Assembly (NCBI RefSeq): GCF_025685655.1
Contig: NZ_JAGSYG010000003.1
Coordinates: 806,001 to 870,000 of the forward strand
DNA: 64,000 nt
Reading direction: 5' to 3'
Origin: Acidicapsa ligni
Lineage (GTDB): Bacteria; Acidobacteriota; Terriglobia; Terriglobales; Acidobacteriaceae
The translations under genes and the position numbers were made by a program. Shown here one piece after another: positions 8,276 to 17,400 of the stretch. The notes below the pieces were generated by a model, which was not told the DNA's origin, made no database searches, and saw only the letters and a list, made by a program, of their open reading frames with translations. The first letter of the stretch is position 1; each line of letters begins with the position of its first letter.

Positions 8276-11200
8276 TCAGGGAACCATGAGCGGACGTAGC
8301 GGGTGCTGGTCGTCGACCTGGAAAAGGCCGGTGGGTCCGGCGACTGTTGAAGGCTGGGAGCGGAAGAGATAGCGAATGGAGAAGCCTGCTCCGACGCTGG
8401 TGTAGTCGCGGGAGTTGTTCGCTCCTGCGAAGCCGCCTACGAACCAGTGATCGCTGATGCCATAGGCTACCTGGCCGCGCAAATCGTAGTTGGAGCCTAC
8501 GCTGGTTTTGGCGGCGAGGAATGGGTTGTTCTGAGAGACCTCGATGGACTTATCGAGCGGATAGAGGGCCACTGAATCCTGCTGGAATGCCTGAATACCG
8601 ATGCTACCGAGGATGGTGTAGTGCCAGCGGGTCAGGTAGTGGCCGGTCCACGTCAGAGGCACGTTGGCGAGGAAGTATGCCTGGGGACTGAAGTATCCTC
8701 CCATGCCGTAGGTGAAGGCCTGGACGTTGTTGCTGTAGTGCATGGCGAAGAAGTTACCGCCGATATTGAGGGTGCCGTATTCGGGGTTGGCATAGACGCG
8801 CCAGTATGCACCCATGGAGCCGTCGAAACGCGTGTTGTTCTGAACGTGAAAGCCGGTGATGTACTGGCCGCCTGCGCCTACATAAAAGCCGGAGGATAGG
8901 TCGCCGCGCGCGTATTGCACGTTGCCCTGGTTGGCGATTACTCCGCCCCAGACGTTGCCGGGGAAGAAGGCGGAGGCGGAGCCAGGATCGCGCAAACCTG
9001 CGTAGGAGAGCTGCGTGTCTTTGATGGAGTCACGATTGAAGATGAAGGTGAATGGGCCGCCGCCGGGACGCCAGTTGGCGCGACCGGTGAAGTTTCGGAC
9101 GAGAAAGCCCTGGGGAGTGATTCCGGCTGCGAGAGCGAGGTTGCCGAGGGAGAGTTGGCCTTCGGCGGCAAGACCGGCTGCATTCTGCTGTGCGGGCGGT
9201 GTGGCGGTGGCTACGGCTCCGCTTTCGGTGCCGAATGGCTCAGGACCGGCGCCGGAGGTAAGTTGGATCACGGCGGTGCCGTCGGCCTGGCCTGAGTCCA
9301 GAAATACGGGCTTGGCGATGATGGTTAAGCGGGCCTTGGTGCTGAGCGGGACGGATGCTTCAAATGGAGCTTCGAGAGCGGTCAGAGACTCGTAACCGAG
9401 GACGCCGGTGCGGTGGTTGATGATTCCGGTACCGCCCAGCCAGGCGCTGTAGCCACCCTCGATGGTGCGGAGCTGCGTTTCTGCTTCTTCGCGGGGGCTG
9501 ATGATCTTTGGCTCGCGGGCAGTGCGAACCCAGGGGCCGCGCAGGGGAGGCAGATTGCGATTTTGGAGTTCCTGATCGGAGAGGCCGGTCGTCGTCGTGG
9601 GCTGGCTCGCTGGGAGTTGGCCGTCGGTGATCGACTGTTGGGGAGCTGGGGTTTCGCCCGGAGCTGTGACCAGGGTGGGCACGGACTGGGTGGTGGCTGG
9701 TTTTGCCCTGCGGCGTCGGCGGACGGGTTTGGCATTCTGCGAAGAGTTCAGCGAAGGAAGCGGTTTTGCGGGTTGCTGGATTGCCGGTTGTACGGGCTGA
9801 GGGGCTGTTGGTTGCTGGCCCTGCTTCTGAGCGGAGTAGGCTCCGGCGGCTGCGTCCTGTGCGGATGGCGTGTATTGGGCGTTACTGTAAGCGGCGTTTG
9901 GAGATGAGATTTGCTGCAGGGCGTTCAGTCCGTCGGGGCCGGTTGTTGCGTTCGAGAGATAACGGATCGAAAGGCCCTGGGTGAGTTGGCCATCGGTCTG
10001 GTCGGCCAGCATGGCTTGCGCACGTGCTGCAGTGGGGTTCATGGGCTGCGAGGTGATGCGCAGATTGGGCTGGGTATTTTGGGGCTGCGTGGATGGTTGA
10101 TAGTTTTGCGGGACTAGATAGGGCTGCACTGGTTGCGATGGGCGTTGGGGTAGGGAATAGGTTGGGGTTGGGGCTTGAATTGGAGCGGGGGTGATGGGAT
10201 TGGCAGCGGGCGGGTGCATGCGTCCGGAGTAGTTGGTGGCGCTGGCTGCGCTCTTTTTATGGGTGGGTGAGGCTTGCTGGGTGCTGGGCTGCGAACTGGC
10301 GTTGCCGGACGGGATAGTGTCGGAGGCGGGCAGCGGTGTGGTGGTCGTGGTGGGAACAGCGTAGACCGGCGTGGTGCCGGGGGTCTGGTTTGGGGTCTGC
10401 TGAGTCAGTACGACGGGGGCTGAGCCATCATAGGGATCGCGGCCGTAGCTGGGTAGCGGGGGCAGGTCCCTGGCGCCACGCGGCGTGGGTTCTTCGTCTG
10501 GATTGAGCAGGTGAGCGAGGTCGCGCGGGGTGGCGGCGTGGGGGCTGGACTTTTCCTGCTCGGGGTTGACGAGTTCGTGGGCCAGCTTGTCGGTGGGCGA
10601 GACCTGGGGCATGACGGCGAGCGAGGCGCGCCAGTAGTCGGCGGCTCGGGCGTTATCTCCGCGGGCCTGTTCGAAACGGGCTGCGAGGCCGAGGATGGCG
10701 GGGTCGCGGGGAAAGCGATCGAGGGCCTGACGGAGCCAGATTTCGGCCTGAGCTTTATCGCTGGCCGCGAGGGCTGAGCCGATGGCTCCCTGGAAGTCAC
10801 CGGCGCTGGCGTTCTGCATGTCGATCTCTTTGAAGATGGCGAGCGCTTCCCTGCTTTTGCCTGCGGTGAGATAACCTCCGGCGACGGCTTTGCGGACGGT
10901 GAGATTATCGGGAAAGGCTTGCGCTGCGGCGTCGAGGATATCGATGGCGCGGGCGGTGTTGCCTGCGGCGAAGGCGGTAGCTGAGCGGCGGACGCTCCAG
11001 TTAGCCCATAGGCCCTGGATGGTTTCGCGCTGGGCGGTGGTGAGGTCCTGGCGAGCGCCGAGATTCATGAGGGCCGGATAGAGGGCGCGATCGTTTTTGG
11101 TGTTGTAGAGGAGGTAGGCGCTCTGGATATCTACGTCGGCGGGAGGCTGTTGATGCAGGGTAGCGTAGTGCTTCTGAATGCGGTTGAAGAGGGCAAAGGA

Positions 11201-13318
11201 GTTCACGGTGTCTCCGGCGGCAGCGTAGAGGCTGGCTTCACTCTGCTCGAACTGGACATCGGCTTCGAGTTGCTTGCGCACGGCGGGGGGGATGAGCTGG
11301 ATTTGCTGGAGGGCCTCGGTGTTGCGATTGGTGACTTGCAGGGTGCCGATCAGGCCGCGCCAGGCGTCGAGGTTGTCGGGATGGGTTTGCAATATCTGGC
11401 GATAGAGGCCGTAGGCTTGCGCTGTGTTGTTGCGCAAAAGGTAGATTGAGGCCAACTGAATCTGGAGCGAGAGCGAGGGCTGTCCGCTGGACTGCATTTG
11501 AATTTTGGCGGAACGTTCGAGCAGACCCTGGGCTATCTCGAATTGGTTCGACTGTTGATACATGGAACCGAGCATGGAAAGGAAGCCGGGATCGGAGAGC
11601 GAGGCTTCATAGGTGGCCGGCGGCATCTTTTCTACGAGGTCGATGGCGTCGCGGTCCTGACCGAGTTGGTGGTCGGCGGTGACGAGGCCCATCCATGCGG
11701 GAAGGCTGTCGGTGCCGTCGTTGAGGATCTGCTTGTAGAGTTCGGCGGCCTGGTCATAGCGTTTGGCGGCCATTAGAATGCCTGCGTACTGGAGGCGGGT
11801 GCCGGTTTTGAGGTTGGCTCCGTTGTCGGGGAATGGCAGGGCTAGGGCCTGGGCGAGGACGCGCTGCGCGTCGGCGTCGCGACCGTCGGCCTGATAGATG
11901 ACGGCCAGGGTGCGGAGGAAATCCGGATCGCGATTGAGGGCGGTTTTAACCCGAACGGGAAAGCGGGCCATTACGGTGAGCGCCTGCGTGTTTTGATTGG
12001 CGCGGGCGTAACCGAGGAAGAGTCCGCGCCATGCATCGGTGGAGGCAGGTTGAATTTTCAGGATCTGCTGATAGACACCGATGGCTTCAGGGAACTGTTC
12101 ATTTTTGGTGTAGACGCCGGCGAGACCGTTGAGTGCTTCGGGGCTGCGCGGGCGCATGGTCAGGGCTTCTTTGTACTTGTCGGCAGCGGCATCGAGCTGG
12201 TTGGCGTCGAAGGCGGCTGAGGCTTCGCCCATGGTGAACCAGAAGCGGGAGGTGGCAAGACCCTCGACGACGGAGCGGTCACGGAAGCCATTCTGCTCGG
12301 CCTGGACGAGGTAGCTGATGGCTCCGCCGAAGTTGCTTTGCTGCATGCGGAGGAAGCCCATGCCTGCGGCGGCTCGGGCGTCCTTTTCGTTGGCGTCGAG
12401 CATGACTTTGAAGCGAGCTTCGGCGTCCTGCAGGTGATGGGCGTTCAATGCGGCGAAGGCAGCTCTCTCGGCGGGAGTGCGGGCGATGCCTGAGTTCATC
12501 TCGGCCAGCTTACCTTCGTTTTCCTTGAGGCGGGATTCGAGCTCGGAATCCTTGGGGTGAGTGCGGAGGTATTCGCGCAGCTCAGCGGCGGAGGTGGGGT
12601 TGGCGGAGTCCCAGATGAGGGCCTGGCGCAGCGAGTTTTGCGCATCGGAATCTTCGGCGTGTTCATGAAGAATCCTGATGCCTTCGGCGCGGGTGCGTGG
12701 ATCGTAGGTGAGCATGCGGCCGAGGGTGACGATGAAGCGCGGGTCTCCGGGATTGCGGGCGGCGGCGGCGCGCATGGCATTGAGCGCCTCGGTTTTACCG
12801 CTGGGCGTGGCGTAGAGGGTTTCGTAATAGGCGAGGGCGATGTCGCCGTCGGGGGGATGATCTCCGTAATACTCGCGGTAGATCTTCATGGCTGCGTCAG
12901 GGTTGCCGGCTTTGGCGTAGGAGCCAGCCTGACTGAGACGTTGATCGCGGGTCTTGTCGCTGGTGAGGCCTTGAATTCTGCCGATGTTGGGATCGCTGGG
13001 GTTGATACGGCGCAGTTTGTCGAGTGCCTGGTCGGAGGCGCTGGAGTTGCCGCTGAGGCGATAGTCGCGGGCTACGCCTTCAAGGGCCAGGGCGTTGTTG
13101 GGATCGGAAAGGAGAATCTGCTGCCAGACCTGGACGGCGATGTCGGGACGTCCGCGAGCCTCCAGAGCCTTGGCCTTGTCGATCAGGGTCTTTTCTGCGT
13201 CGCTCTCCTTTTGCGCCTGGACCGTGATGGCCGGGAGGCACATGCTGAGAGCAATTGCGGAAAGAAATATCCAACTCCAACCGTTTTGGGGCTTTTTACT
13301 CGTCATTCGCGCGTCCAT
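8276..13318 (-). CDS. bcsC: Cellulose synthase outer-membrane/TPR subunit BcsC
   Basis: About 1,680 residues, much longer than the roughly 1,150 of E. coli BcsC. A signal peptide (WSWIFLSAIALSMCLPA ... VQAQ) precedes TPR repeats spanning about residues 40-920. A Pro/Gln/Thr-rich, presumably disordered linker covers about 920-1280 and contains the basic patch RRRRRAK. The C-terminal BCSC domain (about 1280-1680; EGGYSAWLGGTGIINHRTG, GGYFSPQAYF) forms the outer-membrane beta-barrel that exports the glucan. The stop of bcsZ overlaps the start: ATG at 13306 gives an ATGA overlap, while ATG at 13318 adds four residues; either is possible. It is the last gene of the minus-strand cellulose operon. 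Confidence 0.95.
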   Translation of the reverse strand: MDARMTSKKPQNGWSWIFLSAIALSMCLPAITVQAQKESDAEKTLIDKAKALEARGRPDIAVQVWQQILLSDPNNALALEGVARDYRLSGNSSASDQALDKLRRINPSDPNIGRIQGLTSDKTRDQRLSQAGSYAKAGNPDAAMKIYREYYGDHPPDGDIALAYYETLYATPSGKTEALNAMRAAAARNPGDPRFIVTLGRMLTYDPRTRAEGIRILHEHAEDSDAQNSLRQALIWDSANPTSAAELREYLRTHPKDSELESRLKENEGKLAEMNSGIARTPAERAAFAALNAHHLQDAEARFKVMLDANEKDARAAAGMGFLRMQQSNFGGAISYLVQAEQNGFRDRSVVEGLATSRFWFTMGEASAAFDANQLDAAADKYKEALTMRPRSPEALNGLAGVYTKNEQFPEAIGVYQQILKIQPASTDAWRGLFLGYARANQNTQALTVMARFPVRVKTALNRDPDFLRTLAVIYQADGRDADAQRVLAQALALPFPDNGANLKTGTRLQYAGILMAAKRYDQAAELYKQILNDGTDSLPAWMGLVTADHQLGQDRDAIDLVEKMPPATYEASLSDPGFLSMLGSMYQQSNQFEIAQGLLERSAKIQMQSSGQPSLSLQIQLASIYLLRNNTAQAYGLYRQILQTHPDNLDAWRGLIGTLQVTNRNTEALQQIQLIPPAVRKQLEADVQFEQSEASLYAAAGDTVNSFALFNRIQKHYATLHQQPPADVDIQSAYLLYNTKNDRALYPALMNLGARQDLTTAQRETIQGLWANWSVRRSATAFAAGNTARAIDILDAAAQAFPDNLTVRKAVAGGYLTAGKSREALAIFKEIDMQNASAGDFQGAIGSALAASDKAQAEIWLRQALDRFPRDPAILGLAARFEQARGDNARAADYWRASLAVMPQVSPTDKLAHELVNPEQEKSSPHAATPRDLAHLLNPDEEPTPRGARDLPPLPSYGRDPYDGSAPVVLTQQTPNQTPGTTPVYAVPTTTTTPLPASDTIPSGNASSQPSTQQASPTHKKSAASATNYSGRMHPPAANPITPAPIQAPTPTYSLPQRPSQPVQPYLVPQNYQPSTQPQNTQPNLRITSQPMNPTAARAQAMLADQTDGQLTQGLSIRYLSNATTGPDGLNALQQISSPNAAYSNAQYTPSAQDAAAGAYSAQKQGQQPTAPQPVQPAIQQPAKPLPSLNSSQNAKPVRRRRRAKPATTQSVPTLVTAPGETPAPQQSITDGQLPASQPTTTTGLSDQELQNRNLPPLRGPWVRTAREPKIISPREEAETQLRTIEGGYSAWLGGTGIINHRTGVLGYESLTALEAPFEASVPLSTKARLTIIAKPVFLDSGQADGTAVIQLTSGAGPEPFGTESGAVATATPPAQQNAAGLAAEGQLSLGNLALAAGITPQGFLVRNFTGRANWRPGGGPFTFIFNRDSIKDTQLSYAGLRDPGSASAFFPGNVWGGVIANQGNVQYARGDLSSGFYVGAGGQYITGFHVQNNTRFDGSMGAYWRVYANPEYGTLNIGGNFFAMHYSNNVQAFTYGMGGYFSPQAYFLANVPLTWTGHYLTRWHYTILGSIGIQAFQQDSVALYPLDKSIEVSQNNPFLAAKTSVGSNYDLRGQVAYGISDHWFVGGFAGANNSRDYTSVGAGFSIRYLFRSQPSTVAGPTGLFQVDDQHPLRPLMVP

Positions 13319-14487
13319 CGTACTAACAGTTCTCCGCTGCTTCCAAACTGAAAGCGCTTCTCCATCCAGCCGGTGGCGAAGAGAGCTAGATTCTGATCGT
13401 AATATGCAGGGCCAGATCCGTAACCTGCGCCGTACAGATTTGATTTTTCATCGAGTTGCGATTTGAAGCGCACCAACTGTTGGGCAAGTGCGGGCTGGCT
13501 TGAAAGGCTCTGCAAATAGGGCAACAGAGCGGCAGAAAATCCGACCGGGCCGTCCTGTCCGAGAGGTATGCCCTGATTGCTGATCTTCTCGGGCGGTGCA
13601 GTGTGGTTTTGGAGATAGGTGTTCATGCCGGGCAGTGCGTTCAGAATGCGGGCTTTGGCGGGGCTGGAATCGGCGAGCATTCCTGCCCAGAGATAGACGC
13701 GGATAGCGTCATAGCTGCCGGTAGCCTGTGGGCCAGTGTGGTTATTGGCGAGCGAGGGAGTGAAGCCGCTGCCGGGTGTGTAGCTGACCCAGTCCATGGC
13801 AAAGCCGTTACGGGCGCTGCGTTCGAGGAGGGTGGGAATCTCGGCGGCTACGTCGGCGAATTGGCTTGCCGGATCTGCTTTCGCGAGGCGATCGAGGAGG
13901 AATACAGGGGTATAGCTGGGATTCAGTACCCATGCTTTGGGAAACTTGAAGTTGACGGCTGCGGGCAGCAGCGCGGGGCCAAAGCCGGGAAGGTTGGCTA
14001 CTTCGCGATGGCTGATGAGGGTGGCGAGCTTGCGGCCTAGCGAGAAGTAGTGTGGATCTTTCCAGAGGCGGCCGGCTTCGACGAGATCGTAGGCGATCCA
14101 GAGATCGGAGTCGGAGGCTGAGTTGGGATCGAGGATGCCCCACTCGCCATCTTTGGCGCGGCCCCATGTCCATGCGGGGAGATGGGTGGCGATGTCCCCG
14201 GCGGCGAGGTTGCTTTGCGTCCACTCGAATACTTTGTCGAAGCGGGCTCGGTCGTCGTTGACGAGAGCAAAGAAGAGCGCGTAGCTCTGACCTTCGGAGG
14301 TGGTGCGGTCTTCGCCCTGGGGATCGATGACGCGTCCGTCGGCGCTGATGAAGTGGCTGCAGTAGGCCTGCCAGAGTTTGGCATGGTCGGAATTCTGGGC
14401 GCGGGCCGGGGCGGTAGCGACTCCTAGCACCGCCAGCAAGCTTCCAATTCCGATCATGAGGGAGATCCTTCGTTTCAGTTGCAGCAT
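13303..14487 (-). CDS. bcsZ: Periplasmic endo-1,4-beta-glucanase BcsZ (GH8)
   Basis: The start at 14487 overlaps the stop of bcsAB in a TAATG arrangement; an upstream in-frame extension (to 14634) lies wholly inside bcsAB and is not used. The signal peptide is LKRRISLMIGIGSLLAVLGV ending in APARA. The GH8 signature TTSEGQSYALFFALVNDD near residue 65 carries the catalytic acid Glu, and DSDLWIAYDLVEAG and SYDAIRVYLWAGM are further family segments, the latter with the catalytic-base Asp region. BcsZ trims cellulose in the periplasm and is normally needed for efficient secretion. 394 residues is close to the usual length. Its stop overlaps the bcsC start. Confidence 0.95.
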   Translation of the reverse strand: MLQLKRRISLMIGIGSLLAVLGVATAPARAQNSDHAKLWQAYCSHFISADGRVIDPQGEDRTTSEGQSYALFFALVNDDRARFDKVFEWTQSNLAAGDIATHLPAWTWGRAKDGEWGILDPNSASDSDLWIAYDLVEAGRLWKDPHYFSLGRKLATLISHREVANLPGFGPALLPAAVNFKFPKAWVLNPSYTPVFLLDRLAKADPASQFADVAAEIPTLLERSARNGFAMDWVSYTPGSGFTPSLANNHTGPQATGSYDAIRVYLWAGMLADSSPAKARILNALPGMNTYLQNHTAPPEKISNQGIPLGQDGPVGFSAALLPYLQSLSSQPALAQQLVRFKSQLDEKSNLYGAGYGSGPAYYDQNLALFATGWMEKRFQFGSSGELLVRWTRE

Positions 14488-17400
14488 TAGTTGTCTTCCA
14501 AATGCAGTCGCTTGCGAGCATGGGCGCGGAGCCAGATGCGTACCCAGACTGCGACAAGGAAAGCGAGAACCAATGCCCCGACGGCAGCCAGCCACGGTAC
14601 CTGCATGAACCACAGTGTCATGCGTGTCCACCAAGGCAGAACGCCGACGTGATAGACATTGCTGCCGATGCGGAAGGATTGGAAGAGCGAGCCGTGCAAG
14701 ACGGACACGCTGCCGTTGATGTCGCTGGACTGCTGAATTTTCAGGAACGTGGTGAGGAACTGGTCATAGGTGGCGGAGTCTTTGACGTTGATGACGACTA
14801 CGCTGCGTCCGGATGAGAAGGGCGACTCTATGCCTTCGATGACTGAGTCCGGAGTGCCAGAGGTGGTGAGGTCGCCGGACTCGTTGTGTTCGCGGGGCTG
14901 GATCTTCCACCAGGCGCGATGCGGAAGAGAGAAGAAGCCTGCTGTATCCCTGACCTGCACCTGGCCGCCGCGCACGTTTACGGGCAGGTTGGCGGTGAGT
15001 TTGTCGAAGCCGGGCTGATCGTCACCGGTGCCCAGGACGAGGAAGTCGGTGGCTGCTCCGGGCTTCATGGCGTCGGAACCGGCGACGGTGACGCGGAAGA
15101 CGGGAAGGCCGGTCTGGCGTCCGAAATGTCCCATGAGGGTGAGGAACATTTCGATTTCCTGCGGAGTGGGTAGCGAGGGCAGGACGACGGTGGTTTCGCT
15201 GAGGTCGGCGTGGTAGGTGAAGGGGAAACCGGCGTTAGCGAAGATCTCAAGATTGGGCAGCGGGGCGTAGTGCGGATAGCCGCGCAGATCGAGATACGTA
15301 TCGCGCAGGATTGCTCCCTGCATGTTGATGGGAGTGGTATCGGTGCATCCACCTTTTTTGAGCAACTGGAAGGTGAAGTCGAAGGAAAGCGAGTTCGAGA
15401 AAGGCCTCAGATTCACGACTGGAACGGGGATGTCGGCTTTCATGACACGCGATGGTTCCGAGCCGGGGATGAGCGGCAGCGAGCCGAGGAAGGCGTTGTT
15501 GACACGAACCTGGATGCTGGAGATAGGGCCGATCGGCATGGGGTTGTAGCGATAGACCATCTTCAGCAGGGAGTTGGGCTTCTCTCCGTAGAAGATGTCA
15601 GGGGGAATGCGGAAGTAGACGTTGACGGGAGCTGAGCCGTCGCCCTGGAGTTCCTGGGCATTGGCGTAGTCCCAGAGAGCTATGGTTTGATCGGTACGCG
15701 CCCAGCGGGGAGCTGCGTCGGCTGCCGGGGACTCGGGCAACTTAAGGTTGTCGATCGACGCGATGGATCCCTGGATGAAATTGGAGTGGAGGGCTACGGC
15801 TTGTGCGGCAATGAGGGTCTGATCCGCGTCCTGACCGGTGATGATGAGGATTTTGCTGTAGGGATCGGAGGGATTGGCGCGCATGGCGACGGTGGGGCCC
15901 ACGATATTGCCGAGGTTGAGACCTCCGGGGAGGCTGGCGGGATTTTCGGCGATGAGGACGGCGTTGCCTGCGGGGATTTGACCGAGGTAGGTCGGGAAGC
16001 GGACGGGGCGATTTTCCGACTCCATACCGAAGTAGGAAGTGACTACGCCAGCGGCCTGGATTGCTCTGGAGGAAGGCGTGGAAGCGAAGACTACGGGGAT
16101 CTTCGGTGCATCCACGACCTCGGTGTCGAGAAATGGGAGCGGCAATTGCTTGAGGTCGTCGGTGAGCGGGAGAATGTCGCCGGAGAAATCGAGATACGTG
16201 CCGGTGCCTACGCGCGCCCACAACGTGGTGTTGGATGGGTCTTCGCAGACCATGACATAGTGGCCGATGAACTCGATGGTGAGGACGTTTTTGCGCACCA
16301 GCAGTTCGGCGGGGATAGAGATATCCGCTTCTTCTACTTTGCTGCCGGTGGTGGAGTTTTCGCCCGGCGGGACGGGGAGTGTGGCGAAGAGTGTGCCGTT
16401 GAGCATGAGTTGGATGTGGCTCAACTGCTGCAGCAGGCTGGGGGAAAACGCGTAGTAGATGTGAATCTTCGCTGTCTTGACTACGTGCGTCTGGTTGAGC
16501 GTGAAAAAGGTGGAGTGCTGGCTGTCGATGCCACGCATTTCGATCGGCGAGGCGCCTGTTTCGGCCAGCGAAAAGACATCGTGAAACTGGCCGGGGGCTG
16601 GTGGTCCGGCTTTGGCGATGGCCTGACGTGTTTCGTAGCCCATGCTGGTTTGCGCATGAAGGGCTTTGCTGCCAGAGGTGAGCAGGACAAGAGACGTAAG
16701 GAAGAGCACGAGAATTTGAGCGACGCGGGCGGCGGAAACTCCCTTGGCTTTGGCGGCGGGCTTTTCCTTGAAGAAGAGGCTGGTGAATGTCATCTTGAGG
16801 CCTTGCATCGAGATATAGAAAATGCGCGCCAGGCTCTTCATTGGCCGATCTATTTCGCGGCTTTCACCCCAGCCCAGCCAGGTGTCGGCGCGAGAGTACA
16901 AGATCATGGTGAGCAGCTCCTGCTCTGAGATGGAGAGCTCGTTGAAGCTGACACGAATGCTCATGAGATCGCTGGAAACGATGGTGACGGGCAGATCTCC
17001 TTCCACGGAGGAAAGTGGGAAGGATAGCCTGGCTAGTTCGCCGGGTATGGCTTCGATTGGTTCCACCAGGCGGATGGCGGTGCCTCCGCTGGAGAGGTCG
17101 ATGGTTTCGCCTTTGACTGAGCGGCCGTCTGCGAGCTTGAGTATGGCCGAGGTGACGACCTTGACGCGAACGTGGCCGCGAAGCTGACGCATTTCACGAG
17201 AGACGGCGGAGCAGACGCCGAGTATGACGATGTTAAGGAAGCACCAGATCGCGTTCATGATGACGGTGCCGGGGCGATCTCTATCCCAGATGAAGAAGCG
17301 CGGGATGGCAACGAGCAGGCCCATGAAGTTGAAGAAGAGAAGCACGAGAAATGGCTGCGCAATGCGGACATCGAAGAAGCTGCGCTTGACGATGCCTCCC

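Noticed and set aside
12557-13351. 264-residue plus-strand frame opposite bcsC
   Set aside because: Composition is Gly/Val/Ala-rich without any recognisable domain; the TPR-rich minus strand explains the region.
15687-16928. Long open frame on the plus strand opposite bcsAB
   Set aside because: A GC-rich coding strand leaves long antisense frames open. The protein is Gly/Asp/Glu/Arg-rich with no family motif, while the minus-strand gene has all cellulose synthase motifs.
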